From the NCBI GenBank assembly GCA_905373665.1, contig CAJPTV010000005.1:1-37385 (forward strand): DNA of 37,385 bases. The letters run 5' to 3'. A program made the position numbers and the translations under genes. The notes beneath the pieces were generated by a model. It was not told the DNA's origin. It saw only the letters and a program-made list of their open reading frames with translations, and searched no databases. The DNA comes from Bacteroidia bacterium (GTDB lineage: Bacteria > Bacteroidota > Bacteroidia > Bacteroidales > CAJPTX01). This document shows positions 1 to 7,481 of this stretch, one piece after another; position 1 is the stretch's first letter, and every line of letters begins with the position of its first letter.

Positions 1-29
1 TTACACCTCCAAGTTAATATAAATGGAGC

Positions 30-54
30 TTACACACTTTTTTAGGACAGTATC
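30..54 (-). mobile_element. IS256-family-like terminal repeat (element probably extends left of the window)
   Basis: Read on the minus strand the site starts GATACTGTCCTAAAAAAG and continues with TGTGTAA. This resembles the ends of IS256/Mutator-type insertion sequences (GATAnnGTCC...GTGTAAA as I recall the family). In this orientation the outer tip is at 54 and the body would lie to the left, outside the window. No transposase is visible here. The family assignment is by pattern memory only. Confidence 0.45.
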
Positions 55-189
55 GCGTAGCATGCTGCGCCCCTACGAAAACACGAGCCGCGCCCCCTTA
101 GTGCCGCTTTGCGCCATCAAACGCCGTGTCTCTTGGGGTTTGATTTTGGACACGCTCTCTTGCTGCTGGAGCAATGAAGAGAGGGAGGG

Positions 190-214
190 TTTACACACTT
201 TTACAGACACTACC
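190..214 (-). mobile_element. Second IS256-family-like terminal repeat, same orientation
   Basis: Minus strand reads GGTAGTGTCTGTAAAAGTGT followed by GTAAAC, close to the site at 30-54 and in the same direction, about 160 bases away. The interval 55-189 has no convincing gene. A plausible history is an old solitary IS end left by deletion, with a related element later inserted to the left, but this is inference. Confidence 0.4.
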
Positions 215-253
215 AAAAAGAAAAGGGGCAGTCCTCTTGTTGAGAACTGCCCC
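211..253 (-). terminator. Rho-independent terminator of arcA
   Basis: On the minus strand GGGGCAGT (253-246) pairs with ACTGCCCC (232-225) around a 13-base loop and is followed by TTTTCTTTTT (224 downward). It lies 27 bases past the arcA stop, as expected for the end of the metK-arcA transcript. It sits next to the IS-like end at 190-214. Confidence 0.85.
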
Positions 254-279
254 ATACTTGCAACGATTACCCTTGCTAG

Positions 280-1542
280 CTAATAGACGACCTCCTTGCG
301 TGAGATGGGGAGGGTCATACAGCGCGCACCGCCGCCGCCACGCACCAGCTCTGCTGAATGTACGGTAACGACGCATTTCTGATAATCCGCAGGCGTCACC
401 TTACCAGCCGCCACATCCTCAGCACGAAGCACAGCAAAGCCCGCTTGGTCAAGTGCCGCGATTGTCGCACGGTTACGATCGTAGCCTAAGATTTTGTGTG
501 GAGCAAAAGCGAAGAAGTTCGCCCCGCTGTGATACTGCTCACGCATCGCCCCACGAAGCGACGTTCCCCCTGCGCAGTAGATTGGCTTAACGCCGATGCC
601 GAGTGAGTTCAATGCCTCGACGAGGTTGTCTTCATACCAAGAGCTTACGCCACGCCCTGGTTCGTAAAGGATGTGTAGTGTACGCAACTGCGGACTCTCC
701 AGCAGGGGCTTGTAAGCCATGCAGTGCTCGGGCCCTAGGAGGGTAAAGACCATATCAAGGTGGATGAACGACCCTCGCTCGGTAGGTAACTCTTGCACAA
801 GGATGTGCAGCGGTTTCTGCATCACGGGCTTCATCTGCTCGAGCAGATACTCTATCCCCGCCATACTCGTACGCAAACCACAGCCGATCATCAGGATATC
901 ATCGCGTACGATATGTACGTCGCCCCCCTCTATTTTCATGTCAGGGGCAAGGGTCGTTGCGTAGGGGTTCATTAACCCTTCGGCGTGCACACTCTTTGAG
1001 TGATTGAAGATTGCTGCCATAATCGCAGCCTCCCCACGTCGTACGTGGTTAAGCATCCGCCCTATGAGTGCGCGATTGTAAACCGAAATGGAGGCATCGC
1101 GCATGAAATAGAAGTTGTACAGGGGGGGGATGATATAGCGTTCCTCGACGTGCTCATTAGCGTCGTGACGCTTGGAGGGAATCTCCACCCCCTCGATGAG
1201 TGCCGTGGCTAGCTCTGCCGAGGGCAATTCGCTTAAGCGTGCGAAACAGTCGTCTGGTACGCGTGGACTACGGAACTTATTCAACAAATTCTTACGCGCC
1301 GCAGGGTCATCAAGCACCTCGATTAAGAGATCTTTCATCTCAAAGACGGTGGTCACCTTCTGCAGCGTCCCCTTGAAGAATGCGTGCTCCGCACGCGCAT
1401 ACTCTAGACTCAAGATATCGTTATAAAGGGCTTCTTCCACCGTGTCTGGCGACATGTTCTCCACCTCAGCCCCTGGGGTATGCACTACCACACACTCCAG
1501 CTCTCCATACTCACTGTGGACATTTACATTGAAACGTGCCAT
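280..1542 (-). CDS. arcA: Arginine deiminase
   Basis: Hydrolyses L-arginine to citrulline and ammonia in the cytoplasm, the first step of the arginine deiminase pathway. The 420-residue length fits the family (about 400-420). The guanidino-modifying enzyme signatures are present: FMRD at 146-149, EGGD at 205-208, HLD at 261-263, and the nucleophile Cys408 in GGGGARCMT near the C-terminus, so all catalytic positions appear intact. It follows metK by 18 bases on the same strand and has a strong terminator behind it, so it is probably the last gene of a metK-arcA transcript. Carbamate kinase and ornithine carbamoyltransferase, the usual partners, are not in the window. Arginine catabolism suits a peptide-fermenting, acid-exposed host-associated organism (inference). 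Confidence 0.95.
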   Translation of the reverse strand: MARFNVNVHSEYGELECVVVHTPGAEVENMSPDTVEEALYNDILSLEYARAEHAFFKGTLQKVTTVFEMKDLLIEVLDDPAARKNLLNKFRSPRVPDDCFARLSELPSAELATALIEGVEIPSKRHDANEHVEERYIIPPLYNFYFMRDASISVYNRALIGRMLNHVRRGEAAIMAAIFNHSKSVHAEGLMNPYATTLAPDMKIEGGDVHIVRDDILMIGCGLRTSMAGIEYLLEQMKPVMQKPLHILVQELPTERGSFIHLDMVFTLLGPEHCMAYKPLLESPQLRTLHILYEPGRGVSSWYEDNLVEALNSLGIGVKPIYCAGGTSLRGAMREQYHSGANFFAFAPHKILGYDRNRATIAALDQAGFAVLRAEDVAAGKVTPADYQKCVVTVHSAELVRGGGGARCMTLPISRKEVVY

Positions 1543-1560
1543 GCTTTTCTTCTATTCGTT

Positions 1561-2811
1561 CTACAAACCGAACTCCTTACGAATGCGGTCAACATAGTCT
1601 AATTTTTCCCACCCAAAGAAAGTCACCGTTTGGGTAGAGGGTTCGCCCCCGAGCAGGAGCTCGACAGGCGCTTCGTAACTCTTCCGCCCGAAGTGTCCGT
1701 AGGCGGCCGTGGGACGGAAAATCGGGTTCAAGAGTCCGAAACGTTCGACAATCTTCGCTGGACGGAGGTCAAAGAGATGCGACACCGCTTCGCTAATCTG
1801 TGCATCCGAACACGCGACGCGCTTTTCTCCACGCGTCGAAACCATCACACTCACTGGCTGTGCCACGCCGATGGCATAAGCAACATGCACCTCGACCTCG
1901 TCGGCAATGCCCGCAGCAGCCAAGTTTTTAGCAATATGCCGCGCAGCGTATGCCGCCGAGCGGTCTACTTTCGAACTATCTTTCCCTGAGAAAGCACCAC
2001 CACCGTGCGGGCAACGTCCGCCGTAGGTGTCGACGATAATCTTACGCCCCGTAAGCCCCGTATCTCCGTGCGGCCCTCCGATAACGAACTTCCCCGTCGG
2101 GTTGACCAGCAAGCGATACTCTCCTTGGAAGACCTTTCGCTCGGTCTCATTCAATCGGTCAAGCACTCGTGGCAAGAGAACCTTTTGCACATCGGCAGCG
2201 ATTTCCCGCTGCATAATCGCCTCGGAGGGGAACTCGTCGTGCTGTGTGGAAATCACCAACGTTTCTAGACGTACTGGCTTGCGCGCCTCATCATACTGTA
2301 GCGTGACTTGGCTCTTTGCATCGGGGCGTAGGTAACGCATTTCACGTCCCTCGCGACGGATAGCCTCCAGCTCCGATACGAACAAGTGTGCAAGACTAAT
2401 GGGCAGGGGCATATACTCCGCGGTCTCGTGACAGGCGTAACCGATCATCATCCCTTGGTCGCCCGCCCCTTGTTCCTCATTCGAGGCACGTACCACACCT
2501 TGATTGATATCGGGCGACTGTTCATGGATGGTAGAAATAACCCCACAGCTTCCCCCGTCAAACTTATACTCGTTGCGAGTATAACCGATGTCATTGACCA
2601 CACCGCGCGCCGTCTGTTGCACATCCACGTAACCACTCGTGCGCACCTCGCCCGCCAAGACCACCAACCCCGTGGTAACAAGCGTCTCGCATGCTACCTT
2701 AGCACACGGATCGCGACGCAGGAATTCGTCAAGAAGTGCATCAGAGATTTGGTCTGCCACCTTGTCTGGGTGTCCTGACGACACACTCTCAGACGTTAGT
2801 AAATAACTCAT
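1561..2811 (-). CDS. metK: S-adenosylmethionine synthetase
   Basis: Makes S-adenosylmethionine from methionine and ATP; cytosolic, normally a tetramer. The 416-residue protein begins SYLLTSESVSSGHPDK, with the His14/Asp16 motif. The adenosine-binding segment GAGDQGMMIGYA is at about 115-126, and the glycine-rich HGGGAFSGKDSSKVDRS loop is near 265-282 (the family more often has DPTKVDRS). A near-consensus Shine-Dalgarno GGAGGTG sits just before the ATG. The leader is only about 40 bases from the predicted promoter, so no SAM riboswitch fits. It is followed closely by arcA. I am confident of the function. Confidence 0.97.
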   Translation of the reverse strand: MSYLLTSESVSSGHPDKVADQISDALLDEFLRRDPCAKVACETLVTTGLVVLAGEVRTSGYVDVQQTARGVVNDIGYTRNEYKFDGGSCGVISTIHEQSPDINQGVVRASNEEQGAGDQGMMIGYACHETAEYMPLPISLAHLFVSELEAIRREGREMRYLRPDAKSQVTLQYDEARKPVRLETLVISTQHDEFPSEAIMQREIAADVQKVLLPRVLDRLNETERKVFQGEYRLLVNPTGKFVIGGPHGDTGLTGRKIIVDTYGGRCPHGGGAFSGKDSSKVDRSAAYAARHIAKNLAAAGIADEVEVHVAYAIGVAQPVSVMVSTRGEKRVACSDAQISEAVSHLFDLRPAKIVERFGLLNPIFRPTAAYGHFGRKSYEAPVELLLGGEPSTQTVTFFGWEKLDYVDRIRKEFGL

Positions 2812-2850
2812 GATTCACCTCCCTGCGTTTTTGGTTTCTAGTTTACCCTA

Positions 2851-2858
2851 CAAAAGTA
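2851..2858 (-). promoter_or_regulatory. Bacteroidota-type -7 box of metK
   Basis: Minus strand TACTTTTG matches the TAnnTTTG -7 consensus of Bacteroidota sigma-ABfr promoters and lies 40 bases before the metK ATG. It falls inside a small CCTAC/GTAGG inverted repeat. No clear -33 TTG was found. Confidence 0.5.
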
Positions 2859-2867
2859 GGAAAAAAT

Positions 2868-3413
2868 TTAAGCCTTTGGTTCTAGGCACTTCTGGAAGCA
2901 AAGGAGGTCAGAATAGCCCCCTTCGGGGTTGCGGAGCCAAGCTTGTTTCGTACCTAAATGTCGATAACCCGCAGAGAGAAAGAGCTTTTGTGAGGCGAGG
3001 TTCTCTTCCTGAATCTCGAGGTAGAGATGTCGGAGCTGCATCCGTCGCACGGCAAAGCGCTCCAGCTCAGACAAGATTTTTCGTCCCCAGCCACACCCCT
3101 GTATTTCAGGTGGATAGACTATCATTCCTAGGCTCGCATAGCGGTGCAACCAGCTAATGCCAAAGAAGTCTATCACGCCCAGCGGCGCAGGATCATCGAC
3201 AGTGCATGCTAGGTAACGAAAATCGGTAGCCGTGGGGATCATCGGCGTCTCCTGTACCATGCCCTGAAGCGCAGTCTTTGAGAGGGGGCCCAGCACCGTG
3301 CATACATCCCAAACCCGTGGGTCATTTTCGAGTTGATAGAGAAAGGGTAAATCTTCTACCTCTGGGGCTCGTAAGCGAACGCCCGCCACCGTTCTCTCCA
3401 CGTGTTGGCTCAT
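2868..3413 (-). CDS. GNAT-family N-acetyltransferase
   Basis: An 181-residue protein with the GNAT fold pattern: an N-terminal strand-helix segment (GVRLRAPEVEDLPFLYQLEND), then QGCGWGRKIL at about 109-118, the Q/RxxGxG/A acetyl-CoA pyrophosphate loop, and a C-terminal ENLASQKLFLSAGYRHLG segment typical of motif B. It most resembles the RimJ/SpeG-like branch, whose substrates include polyamines, ribosomal proteins and antibiotics. The substrate cannot be told from sequence. It sits between metK (56 bases downstream) and the divergently transcribed pdxH, with candidate promoter boxes in the shared upstream region. It may be a single-gene unit because metK has its own promoter. Confidence 0.8.
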   Translation of the reverse strand: MSQHVERTVAGVRLRAPEVEDLPFLYQLENDPRVWDVCTVLGPLSKTALQGMVQETPMIPTATDFRYLACTVDDPAPLGVIDFFGISWLHRYASLGMIVYPPEIQGCGWGRKILSELERFAVRRMQLRHLYLEIQEENLASQKLFLSAGYRHLGTKQAWLRNPEGGYSDLLCFQKCLEPKA

Positions 3414-3444
3414 AACACCGTCAAACTTAGTAAAATATTCAAAG

Positions 3445-3452
3445 CAAAGTTA
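3445..3452 (-). promoter_or_regulatory. Candidate -7 box of the GNAT gene
   Basis: Minus strand TAACTTTG fits TAnnTTTG and would give a leader of about 25 bases. A second match, TAAGTTTG at 3429-3422, lies so close to the ATG that the message would be nearly leaderless. No good -33 element was seen for either. Confidence 0.35.
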
Positions 3453-3462
3453 CGTTACTCTA

Positions 3463-3493
3463 TTGTGAAAGTGCTGTGAACACCCTACTTTTG
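3463..3493 (+). promoter_or_regulatory. Promoter of pdxH
   Basis: TTG at 3463-3465 and TACTTTTG at 3486-3493, separated by 20 bases, match the Bacteroidota -33 and -7 arrangement. The predicted start of transcription near 3500 is just upstream of the pdxH ATG codons, which argues against the TTG at 3512 as start. Confidence 0.55.
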
Positions 3494-3523
3494 TTGGGGA
3501 AATAGATTGGTTTGTTGGAAAGG

Positions 3524-4174
3524 ATGGGGATGAACAAGGATTTTTTTGATATAGTTGGTAATTACGAAGGCGCGCTCCTCCTAGAGCCTGAGGTGCCCGC
3601 GGACGCTTTGGAGTTGTTCCAGCAGTGGTTAGAATTGGCTATTCGTTCTGGAGAGAAAGCTCCCACCTCCTTCGTGTTATCCTCCAGTACCTTTGAGGGA
3701 AAATCTTCTAGTCGCATTGTTGACTTACGCCATATCGACGAACAGGGGCTTTATTTCCTTACCCATTTCGAGAGTCGAAAGTGTCGTCAGATGCTCCAAA
3801 ACCCCTACGTCTCTGGGGTCTTTTTTTGGCCAGACGCGGGGCGACAAGTACGTTTTGAGGGAACGGTATCTCGTATAGAAGATGCTCTGAGCGATAAGCT
3901 CTTTGCCCGTTGCAACGATGCACAGCAGCTAGCAGCGTGGTCCTTCCCTCAAAGTCAGGGCGTCTCATCTCGCAAGTACCTAGAGACCCTCATGGATGAC
4001 TTCCGCGAAGATTTCAGTGGCTCAAAGAAAATCGCACGACCGACGAACTGGGGCGGCTACTGCATCCACCCCCAGATGTTCGAGTTCTGGCAGGGGCATC
4101 AGAATCTAATGCACGACCGCCTGCAATACACGCTCTTTAACGGTACGTGGAAGCTCGAGCGCTTGGCGCCGTGA
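3524..4174 (+). CDS. pdxH: Pyridoxamine/pyridoxine 5'-phosphate oxidase
   Basis: FMN enzyme that oxidises pyridoxine or pyridoxamine phosphate to pyridoxal phosphate, the last step of vitamin B6 salvage. An N-terminal EKAPTSFVLSS segment leads into the flavin-binding split barrel (SSSRIVDLRH, GLYFLTHFESRK). The C-terminal family signature is complete: RPTNWGGYCIHP, MFEFWQG, HDRLQY and a terminal W-x-LERLAP. The usual R-x-HDR appears as NLMHDR. Either ATG 3524 or ATG 3530 is a reasonable start (216 or 214 residues); an in-frame TTG at 3512 is too close to the predicted promoter. It is the only plus-strand gene here and is transcribed alone, ending at a strong terminator. Its product is the cofactor of the aminotransferase at 34119-35315. 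Confidence 0.93.
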   Translation: MGMNKDFFDIVGNYEGALLLEPEVPADALELFQQWLELAIRSGEKAPTSFVLSSSTFEGKSSSRIVDLRHIDEQGLYFLTHFESRKCRQMLQNPYVSGVFFWPDAGRQVRFEGTVSRIEDALSDKLFARCNDAQQLAAWSFPQSQGVSSRKYLETLMDDFREDFSGSKKIARPTNWGGYCIHPQMFEFWQGHQNLMHDRLQYTLFNGTWKLERLAP

Positions 4175-4214
4175 GCGCGCGTACATTGCACCTATCCCCT
4201 CCCCTTCAAGAATC

Positions 4215-4253
4215 AAAAAAGCGGACGCATCGACAATGCGTCCGCTTTTTTTT
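4215..4253. terminator. Bidirectional rho-independent terminator
   Basis: A perfect 10-base stem, GCGGACGCAT (4221-4230) with ATGCGTCCGC (4236-4245), and a 5-base loop. Eight T follow on the plus strand and six A precede (TTTTTT on the minus strand). It can end both pdxH and the converging lipoprotein operon, whose last stop codon is at 4295. Confidence 0.92.
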
Positions 4254-4294
4254 ATCGGCGTATAGAGAAACACTTACGGCGGCGGGGGGGAGGG

Positions 4295-5419
4295 TTAGTG
4301 CATACGCGGTCCTTGATACCACCTATGGGAGACGGGTTGTTCGCCTGCGGGACACCCTTCAAACATATTATACATATCCACGTCGTCGTTGATCTGCCAC
4401 GTGTCGAGGAGTTGGTCAAAGGCGCTGCAGTGTCGGAACATGCTCGCCATGTCGGTAACATTGCTAACGTTCCACTTTCCGAGGGGTTGGTTAAAGACAG
4501 AGCATTCGGCAAACATCGCCGCCATATTCTCAACGCGCCCCACGTTCCACTCCGCGAGGGGCTGGTTAAAAATCGCACAACCAACGAACATGGCACGCAT
4601 ATTGACCACACGCTTGACATCCCAGTTCCCGAGGGGTTGGTTGAACGCTTCACACTCGGCGAACATTTCCGCCATACCCATGACGTTGGCAACATCCCAG
4701 GTAGCGAGGGGTTGGTTGAAGACGCGACACCCTGAGAAGAGCATTTCCATATTCTCGACTTGGCTCACATCCCACGCGGCAAGGGGTTGATTAAAGGTTT
4801 CGCACCCTTTGAACATCCCTTTCATATTATTGACGCGCCCGACCTTCCAGCCCTCGAGTGGGCTGTTAAACTTGCGACAGTCGGCAAATAGGTATTGCAT
4901 GTCGTAGACCTTTGAGAGGTCAGGGATGTCAATCGTTTGCACAAAGGTCATGTTCTCACAGCCAGCGAACATAGCCTTCATATTCTTCCACTGCACTTTA
5001 CCGAACTGCTCGACGCGCAGGAGGGCTTTCGCACTACCGAAGTGGTATTCCTCTCCCTCGCGGTCTTGTGCCCACATCCGCATATACTCGACGCCCTCGG
5101 GCCCTGCCTCGACCACATACTCGCCATCGCGGGGCGGGGTAAACGAGTAGGGGTGTGCGAAGGCGTATGGCGACTCGGGGGAGATGGCGACGGTCTCGGT
5201 GTGGCGTTCGTTCGGAGTATCTGCCGCATACCACGTTACGGTATAATTGCCCACGATGGGGATCTTCAACGGTTCGCCCGCGACGCCTTTCCACACAGTG
5301 ACAAATGCCCCAGGGGTAGGCTTCGCATTAGGCGAGGTGCACGCTACGAAGATCCAGAGCACTCCGAAGCAGATTAAGACGAGGGCAGTGGGTAACCACC
5401 ACGTTACTTGCGTTTTCAT
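4295..5419 (-). CDS. BspA-like surface lipoprotein with DUF285 repeats (7 units)
   Basis: A 374-residue predicted lipoprotein. Residues 1-27 form a signal peptide ending in FVAC, so Cys27 would be lipidated. Residues about 36-115 form a PKD-like or Ig-like domain (GAFVTVWKG...GNYTVTWYAAD...GEYVVE). Residues 184-358 are seven 25-residue repeats of the type FNQPLxxWDVSxVxNMxxMFxGCxx, the DUF285/BspA leucine-rich-like repeat, each with one Cys. BspA-like proteins act in adhesion and binding in oral Bacteroidales; the ligand here is unknown. The start at 5419 has an AAAGGAGG Shine-Dalgarno, and its ATG overlaps the methyltransferase stop (ATGA), indicating coupled translation. It is a paralogue of the protein at 5978-7273, sharing almost the whole N-terminal domain. 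Confidence 0.85.
   Translation of the reverse strand: MKTQVTWWLPTALVLICFGVLWIFVACTSPNAKPTPGAFVTVWKGVAGEPLKIPIVGNYTVTWYAADTPNERHTETVAISPESPYAFAHPYSFTPPRDGEYVVEAGPEGVEYMRMWAQDREGEEYHFGSAKALLRVEQFGKVQWKNMKAMFAGCENMTFVQTIDIPDLSKVYDMQYLFADCRKFNSPLEGWKVGRVNNMKGMFKGCETFNQPLAAWDVSQVENMEMLFSGCRVFNQPLATWDVANVMGMAEMFAECEAFNQPLGNWDVKRVVNMRAMFVGCAIFNQPLAEWNVGRVENMAAMFAECSVFNQPLGKWNVSNVTDMASMFRHCSAFDQLLDTWQINDDVDMYNMFEGCPAGEQPVSHRWYQGPRMH
4346..4870 (-). repeat. Seven tandem 75-bp DUF285 coding repeats
   Basis: Seven in-frame units of 25 codons with no spacer, related to the nine units at 6029-6700. The units are diverged at the base level (for example GNWDVKRVVNM against GKWNVSNVTDM), so these are old protein repeats rather than freshly amplified DNA. 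Confidence 0.85.
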
Positions 5420-5973
5420 GAATCCTCCTTTCTGTGGCACGAAGACCACGGTTTAACAAGCTCCCAAAGCACAATCCCCGCCGCCGTAGCCACATTGAGC
5501 GAATGTTTCGTTCCCCATTGCGGAATCTCGATACACACGTCTGCCTCGCTGGCTACCGCTTGCGTTACCCCCTCCACCTCGTTTCCCACCACGAGCACAA
5601 GGGGCGTCTCCTTCGTAGGAGAAAATGCTTGTAGGGGGATACTCCCCTCACACTGTTCCAACACGGCAATTTGATACCCTGCAGCGCGATAATGCGCCAC
5701 TGCATCGGTCACAGAGGGGTAATAGCTCCACGCCACGCTATCCTCTGCCCCGAGCGCCGTATTGTGCAATTCGCGGTGGGGGGGACGCCCCGTAATGCCA
5801 CACAGCGCCAACCCTTCAATACCAAAGGCATCGGCTGTGCGGAACATCGCCCCGACGTTCTGTAAACTACGCACGTTGTCTAAAAGCAACACGATGGGGT
5901 GTTTGGGTTGCAAACGAAACGTCTCGCAATCCACACGCCCGAGTTCGGTAATAGCTAACTTCCTGTGACGCAT
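5416..5973 (-). CDS. SpoU/TrmH-family RNA 2'-O-methyltransferase
   Basis: A 185-residue SPOUT methyltransferase using SAM to methylate a ribose in tRNA or rRNA. All three family motifs are present: motif 1 LLDNVRSLQNVGAMFRTADA (about 30-49), motif 2 LVLVVGNEVEGV (about 125-136) and motif 3 IPQWGTKHSLNVATAAGIVL (about 148-168). Together they form the trefoil-knot SAM site. It lacks an extra N-terminal RNA-binding domain, like the small TrmL/TrmH type; the modified nucleotide cannot be told. It starts 4 bases after one lipoprotein stop and overlaps the start of the next by 4 bases. It is therefore embedded in a lipoprotein operon with which it has no obvious functional link. Confidence 0.88.
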   Translation of the reverse strand: MRHRKLAITELGRVDCETFRLQPKHPIVLLLDNVRSLQNVGAMFRTADAFGIEGLALCGITGRPPHRELHNTALGAEDSVAWSYYPSVTDAVAHYRAAGYQIAVLEQCEGSIPLQAFSPTKETPLVLVVGNEVEGVTQAVASEADVCIEIPQWGTKHSLNVATAAGIVLWELVKPWSSCHRKEDS

Positions 5974-5977
5974 CTAC

Positions 5978-7273
5978 CTATAGTTCATATCCTGCCTCTT
6001 TCCACTTCGCCACCATGGGTTGTTTAGCGGCAGGGCAATCGGAAAACATATTGAACACATACACCTCTGCGTTGAGTTTCCAGTGAAGCAACGGTTGGTT
6101 GAAGGCACTCGATTGGAACATTCCCTCCATATTCACGACACTGCTCACATTCCACGCATCCAGCGGCTGATTGAAGGAACGACACTCCAGAAACATGATA
6201 TTCATATCCGTTACACGGCTGACATCCCAAGCTGCCAAAGGCTGGTTGAAGGTAGAACAGCCCGCGAACATAGCGCCCATCTCCGTTACATGGCTGACAT
6301 TCCACCTCTCCAAGGGTTGATTGAAGGTGTAACAGCCTGCAAACATTCCACTCATATTCGTTACACGGCTGACATCCCAAGCAGCCAAGGGTTGGTTGAA
6401 GGCGTAACAGCCCGCGAACATCCCCTCCATATTCGTTACATGGCTGACATCCCAGGCTGCCAAGGGGTGGTTAAAGTTTGAACACCCTGCAAACATCCCA
6501 CCCATACTCGTTACATGGCTAACATTCCACCCCTCCAAAGGTTGGTTGAAGGTGTCGCACCCGTAAAACATACCACGCATATTTTCCACGCGGCTCACAT
6601 CCCAAGCAGCCAAAGGGCGGTTAAAAGCGTTACAACCGTAAAACATCTCATACATATCCGCCACGCCGCTGACGTTCCAGTGCTCTAAGGGCGCGTTAAA
6701 TACCTTACACTTAGAGAACATCCGCTGCATATCGTCTACCTCAGAGAGGTCGGGGGTGTCAATTGTATCTGCAAAGGTCATATTTTCACACCCAGCAAAC
6801 ATCGCCTTCATACTCTTCCACCGCACCTTACCGAACTGCAAGACCGACAAAAGAGATAAGGCGCTGCCAAAAGAGACCGTGTCTACACTCTCAAAACTCG
6901 TAGAGAACGTGCCATATCTTACAAGCCCTCCCATCTGCATATACTCAACCCCCTCGGGACTCACCTCCACCACATACTCGCCATCTTGGGGCGGGGTGAA
7001 GGTATAGGGGTGCGGAAAGGAATGGGCGTCCTCTTGCGAGATGGAGACGGTCTCGGTATGCCGATCGTTCGGAGTATCTGCCGCATACCATGTTACGGTG
7101 TAGTTGCCCACGATGGGGATGCGTAGTGTCGAGTCTTTCACCCCTTTCCACACAGTGACAAATGCCCCAGGGGCAGTGTGATGCTCCGAACACGAGCAAA
7201 AGGCGATGGAAAAAATAAGAAAAGAAATGCCCACTAAGGCATAAACAAGGGATTGAACGGTGTTGCTTTTCAT
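5978..7273 (-). CDS. BspA-like surface lipoprotein with DUF285 repeats (9 units)
   Basis: A 431-residue predicted lipoprotein, first gene of the three-gene unit. I chose ATG 7273 because the signal peptide (MKSNTVQSLVYALVGISF...) starts there; lipidation is expected at Cys28 in the slightly unusual AFCSC box. Residues 35-112 are the same PKD-like domain as in the 4295-5419 protein (PGAFVTVWKGV, IPIVGNYTVTWYAADTPN). Residues 192-415 are nine 25-residue DUF285 units. The core units are much more alike than in the paralogue and tend to alternate AAWDVSRV with xxWNVSHV, as if a 50-residue pair had been duplicated. One unit lacks a residue and the Cys (GMFQSSA). It is probably exported to the outer membrane surface and may be an adhesin; this is inference from BspA relatives. 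Confidence 0.85.
   Translation of the reverse strand: MKSNTVQSLVYALVGISFLIFSIAFCSCSEHHTAPGAFVTVWKGVKDSTLRIPIVGNYTVTWYAADTPNDRHTETVSISQEDAHSFPHPYTFTPPQDGEYVVEVSPEGVEYMQMGGLVRYGTFSTSFESVDTVSFGSALSLLSVLQFGKVRWKSMKAMFAGCENMTFADTIDTPDLSEVDDMQRMFSKCKVFNAPLEHWNVSGVADMYEMFYGCNAFNRPLAAWDVSRVENMRGMFYGCDTFNQPLEGWNVSHVTSMGGMFAGCSNFNHPLAAWDVSHVTNMEGMFAGCYAFNQPLAAWDVSRVTNMSGMFAGCYTFNQPLERWNVSHVTEMGAMFAGCSTFNQPLAAWDVSRVTDMNIMFLECRSFNQPLDAWNVSSVVNMEGMFQSSAFNQPLLHWKLNAEVYVFNMFSDCPAAKQPMVAKWKEAGYEL
6029..6700 (-). repeat. Nine tandem 75-bp DUF285 coding repeats
   Basis: Nine contiguous 25-codon units (one of 24). Several neighbouring units keep long identical base stretches, for example the segments encoding AAWDVS and MFAGC, which makes slippage or unequal recombination possible and copy number likely to vary among strains. 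Confidence 0.85.
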
Positions 7274-7348
7274 GGCTATTCCGTATTGTAGTGAGACATC
7301 AATATCCATGCATCACACAACTTCCCACACGTCCTAATGACTAAGGAA

Positions 7349-7362
7349 GTTGCTATAGCAAC
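7349..7362. promoter_or_regulatory. 14-bp perfect palindrome upstream of the lipoprotein operon
   Basis: GTTGCTATAGCAAC lies in the 208-base gap between mqnE (ends 7482) and the first lipoprotein gene (starts 7273), 76 bases before that ATG. A related TGCTATAG occurs at 7417-7424. It could be an operator. No -7 consensus was recognised beside it. Confidence 0.25.
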
Positions 7363-7481
7363 CCACAAGGTAGTACATTTTCCCTAATGGGGAAACATTG
7401 CTCCCCCATCATCCATGCTATAGACTTTGCAATACACCGCTTAAGTCTTTGACAAAATAGCTTCTGAGCAACCGCCGCCCC

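Noticed and set aside
23..283. An 86-codon open frame on the plus strand at the left edge
   Set aside because: It runs through both IS-like ends and the arcA terminator hairpin and has no recognisable protein features. The minus-strand 60-codon frame there is equally unconvincing.
2812..2867. Possible SAM riboswitch before metK
   Set aside because: Only 56 bases separate the genes, and the predicted leader is about 35-40 bases with a short hairpin only; no riboswitch core fits.
4298..4735. Antisense frames of 130-150 codons over the lipoprotein repeats (also 6020-6481)
   Set aside because: Their repeats mirror the DUF285 units on the other strand; they are shadows with no sign of translation.
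4346..6700. Regular 75-bp repeats that could suggest a CRISPR or satellite array
   Set aside because: The repeats are contiguous, without spacers, stay in frame and encode the DUF285 consensus in two lipoproteins, so they are protein repeats.
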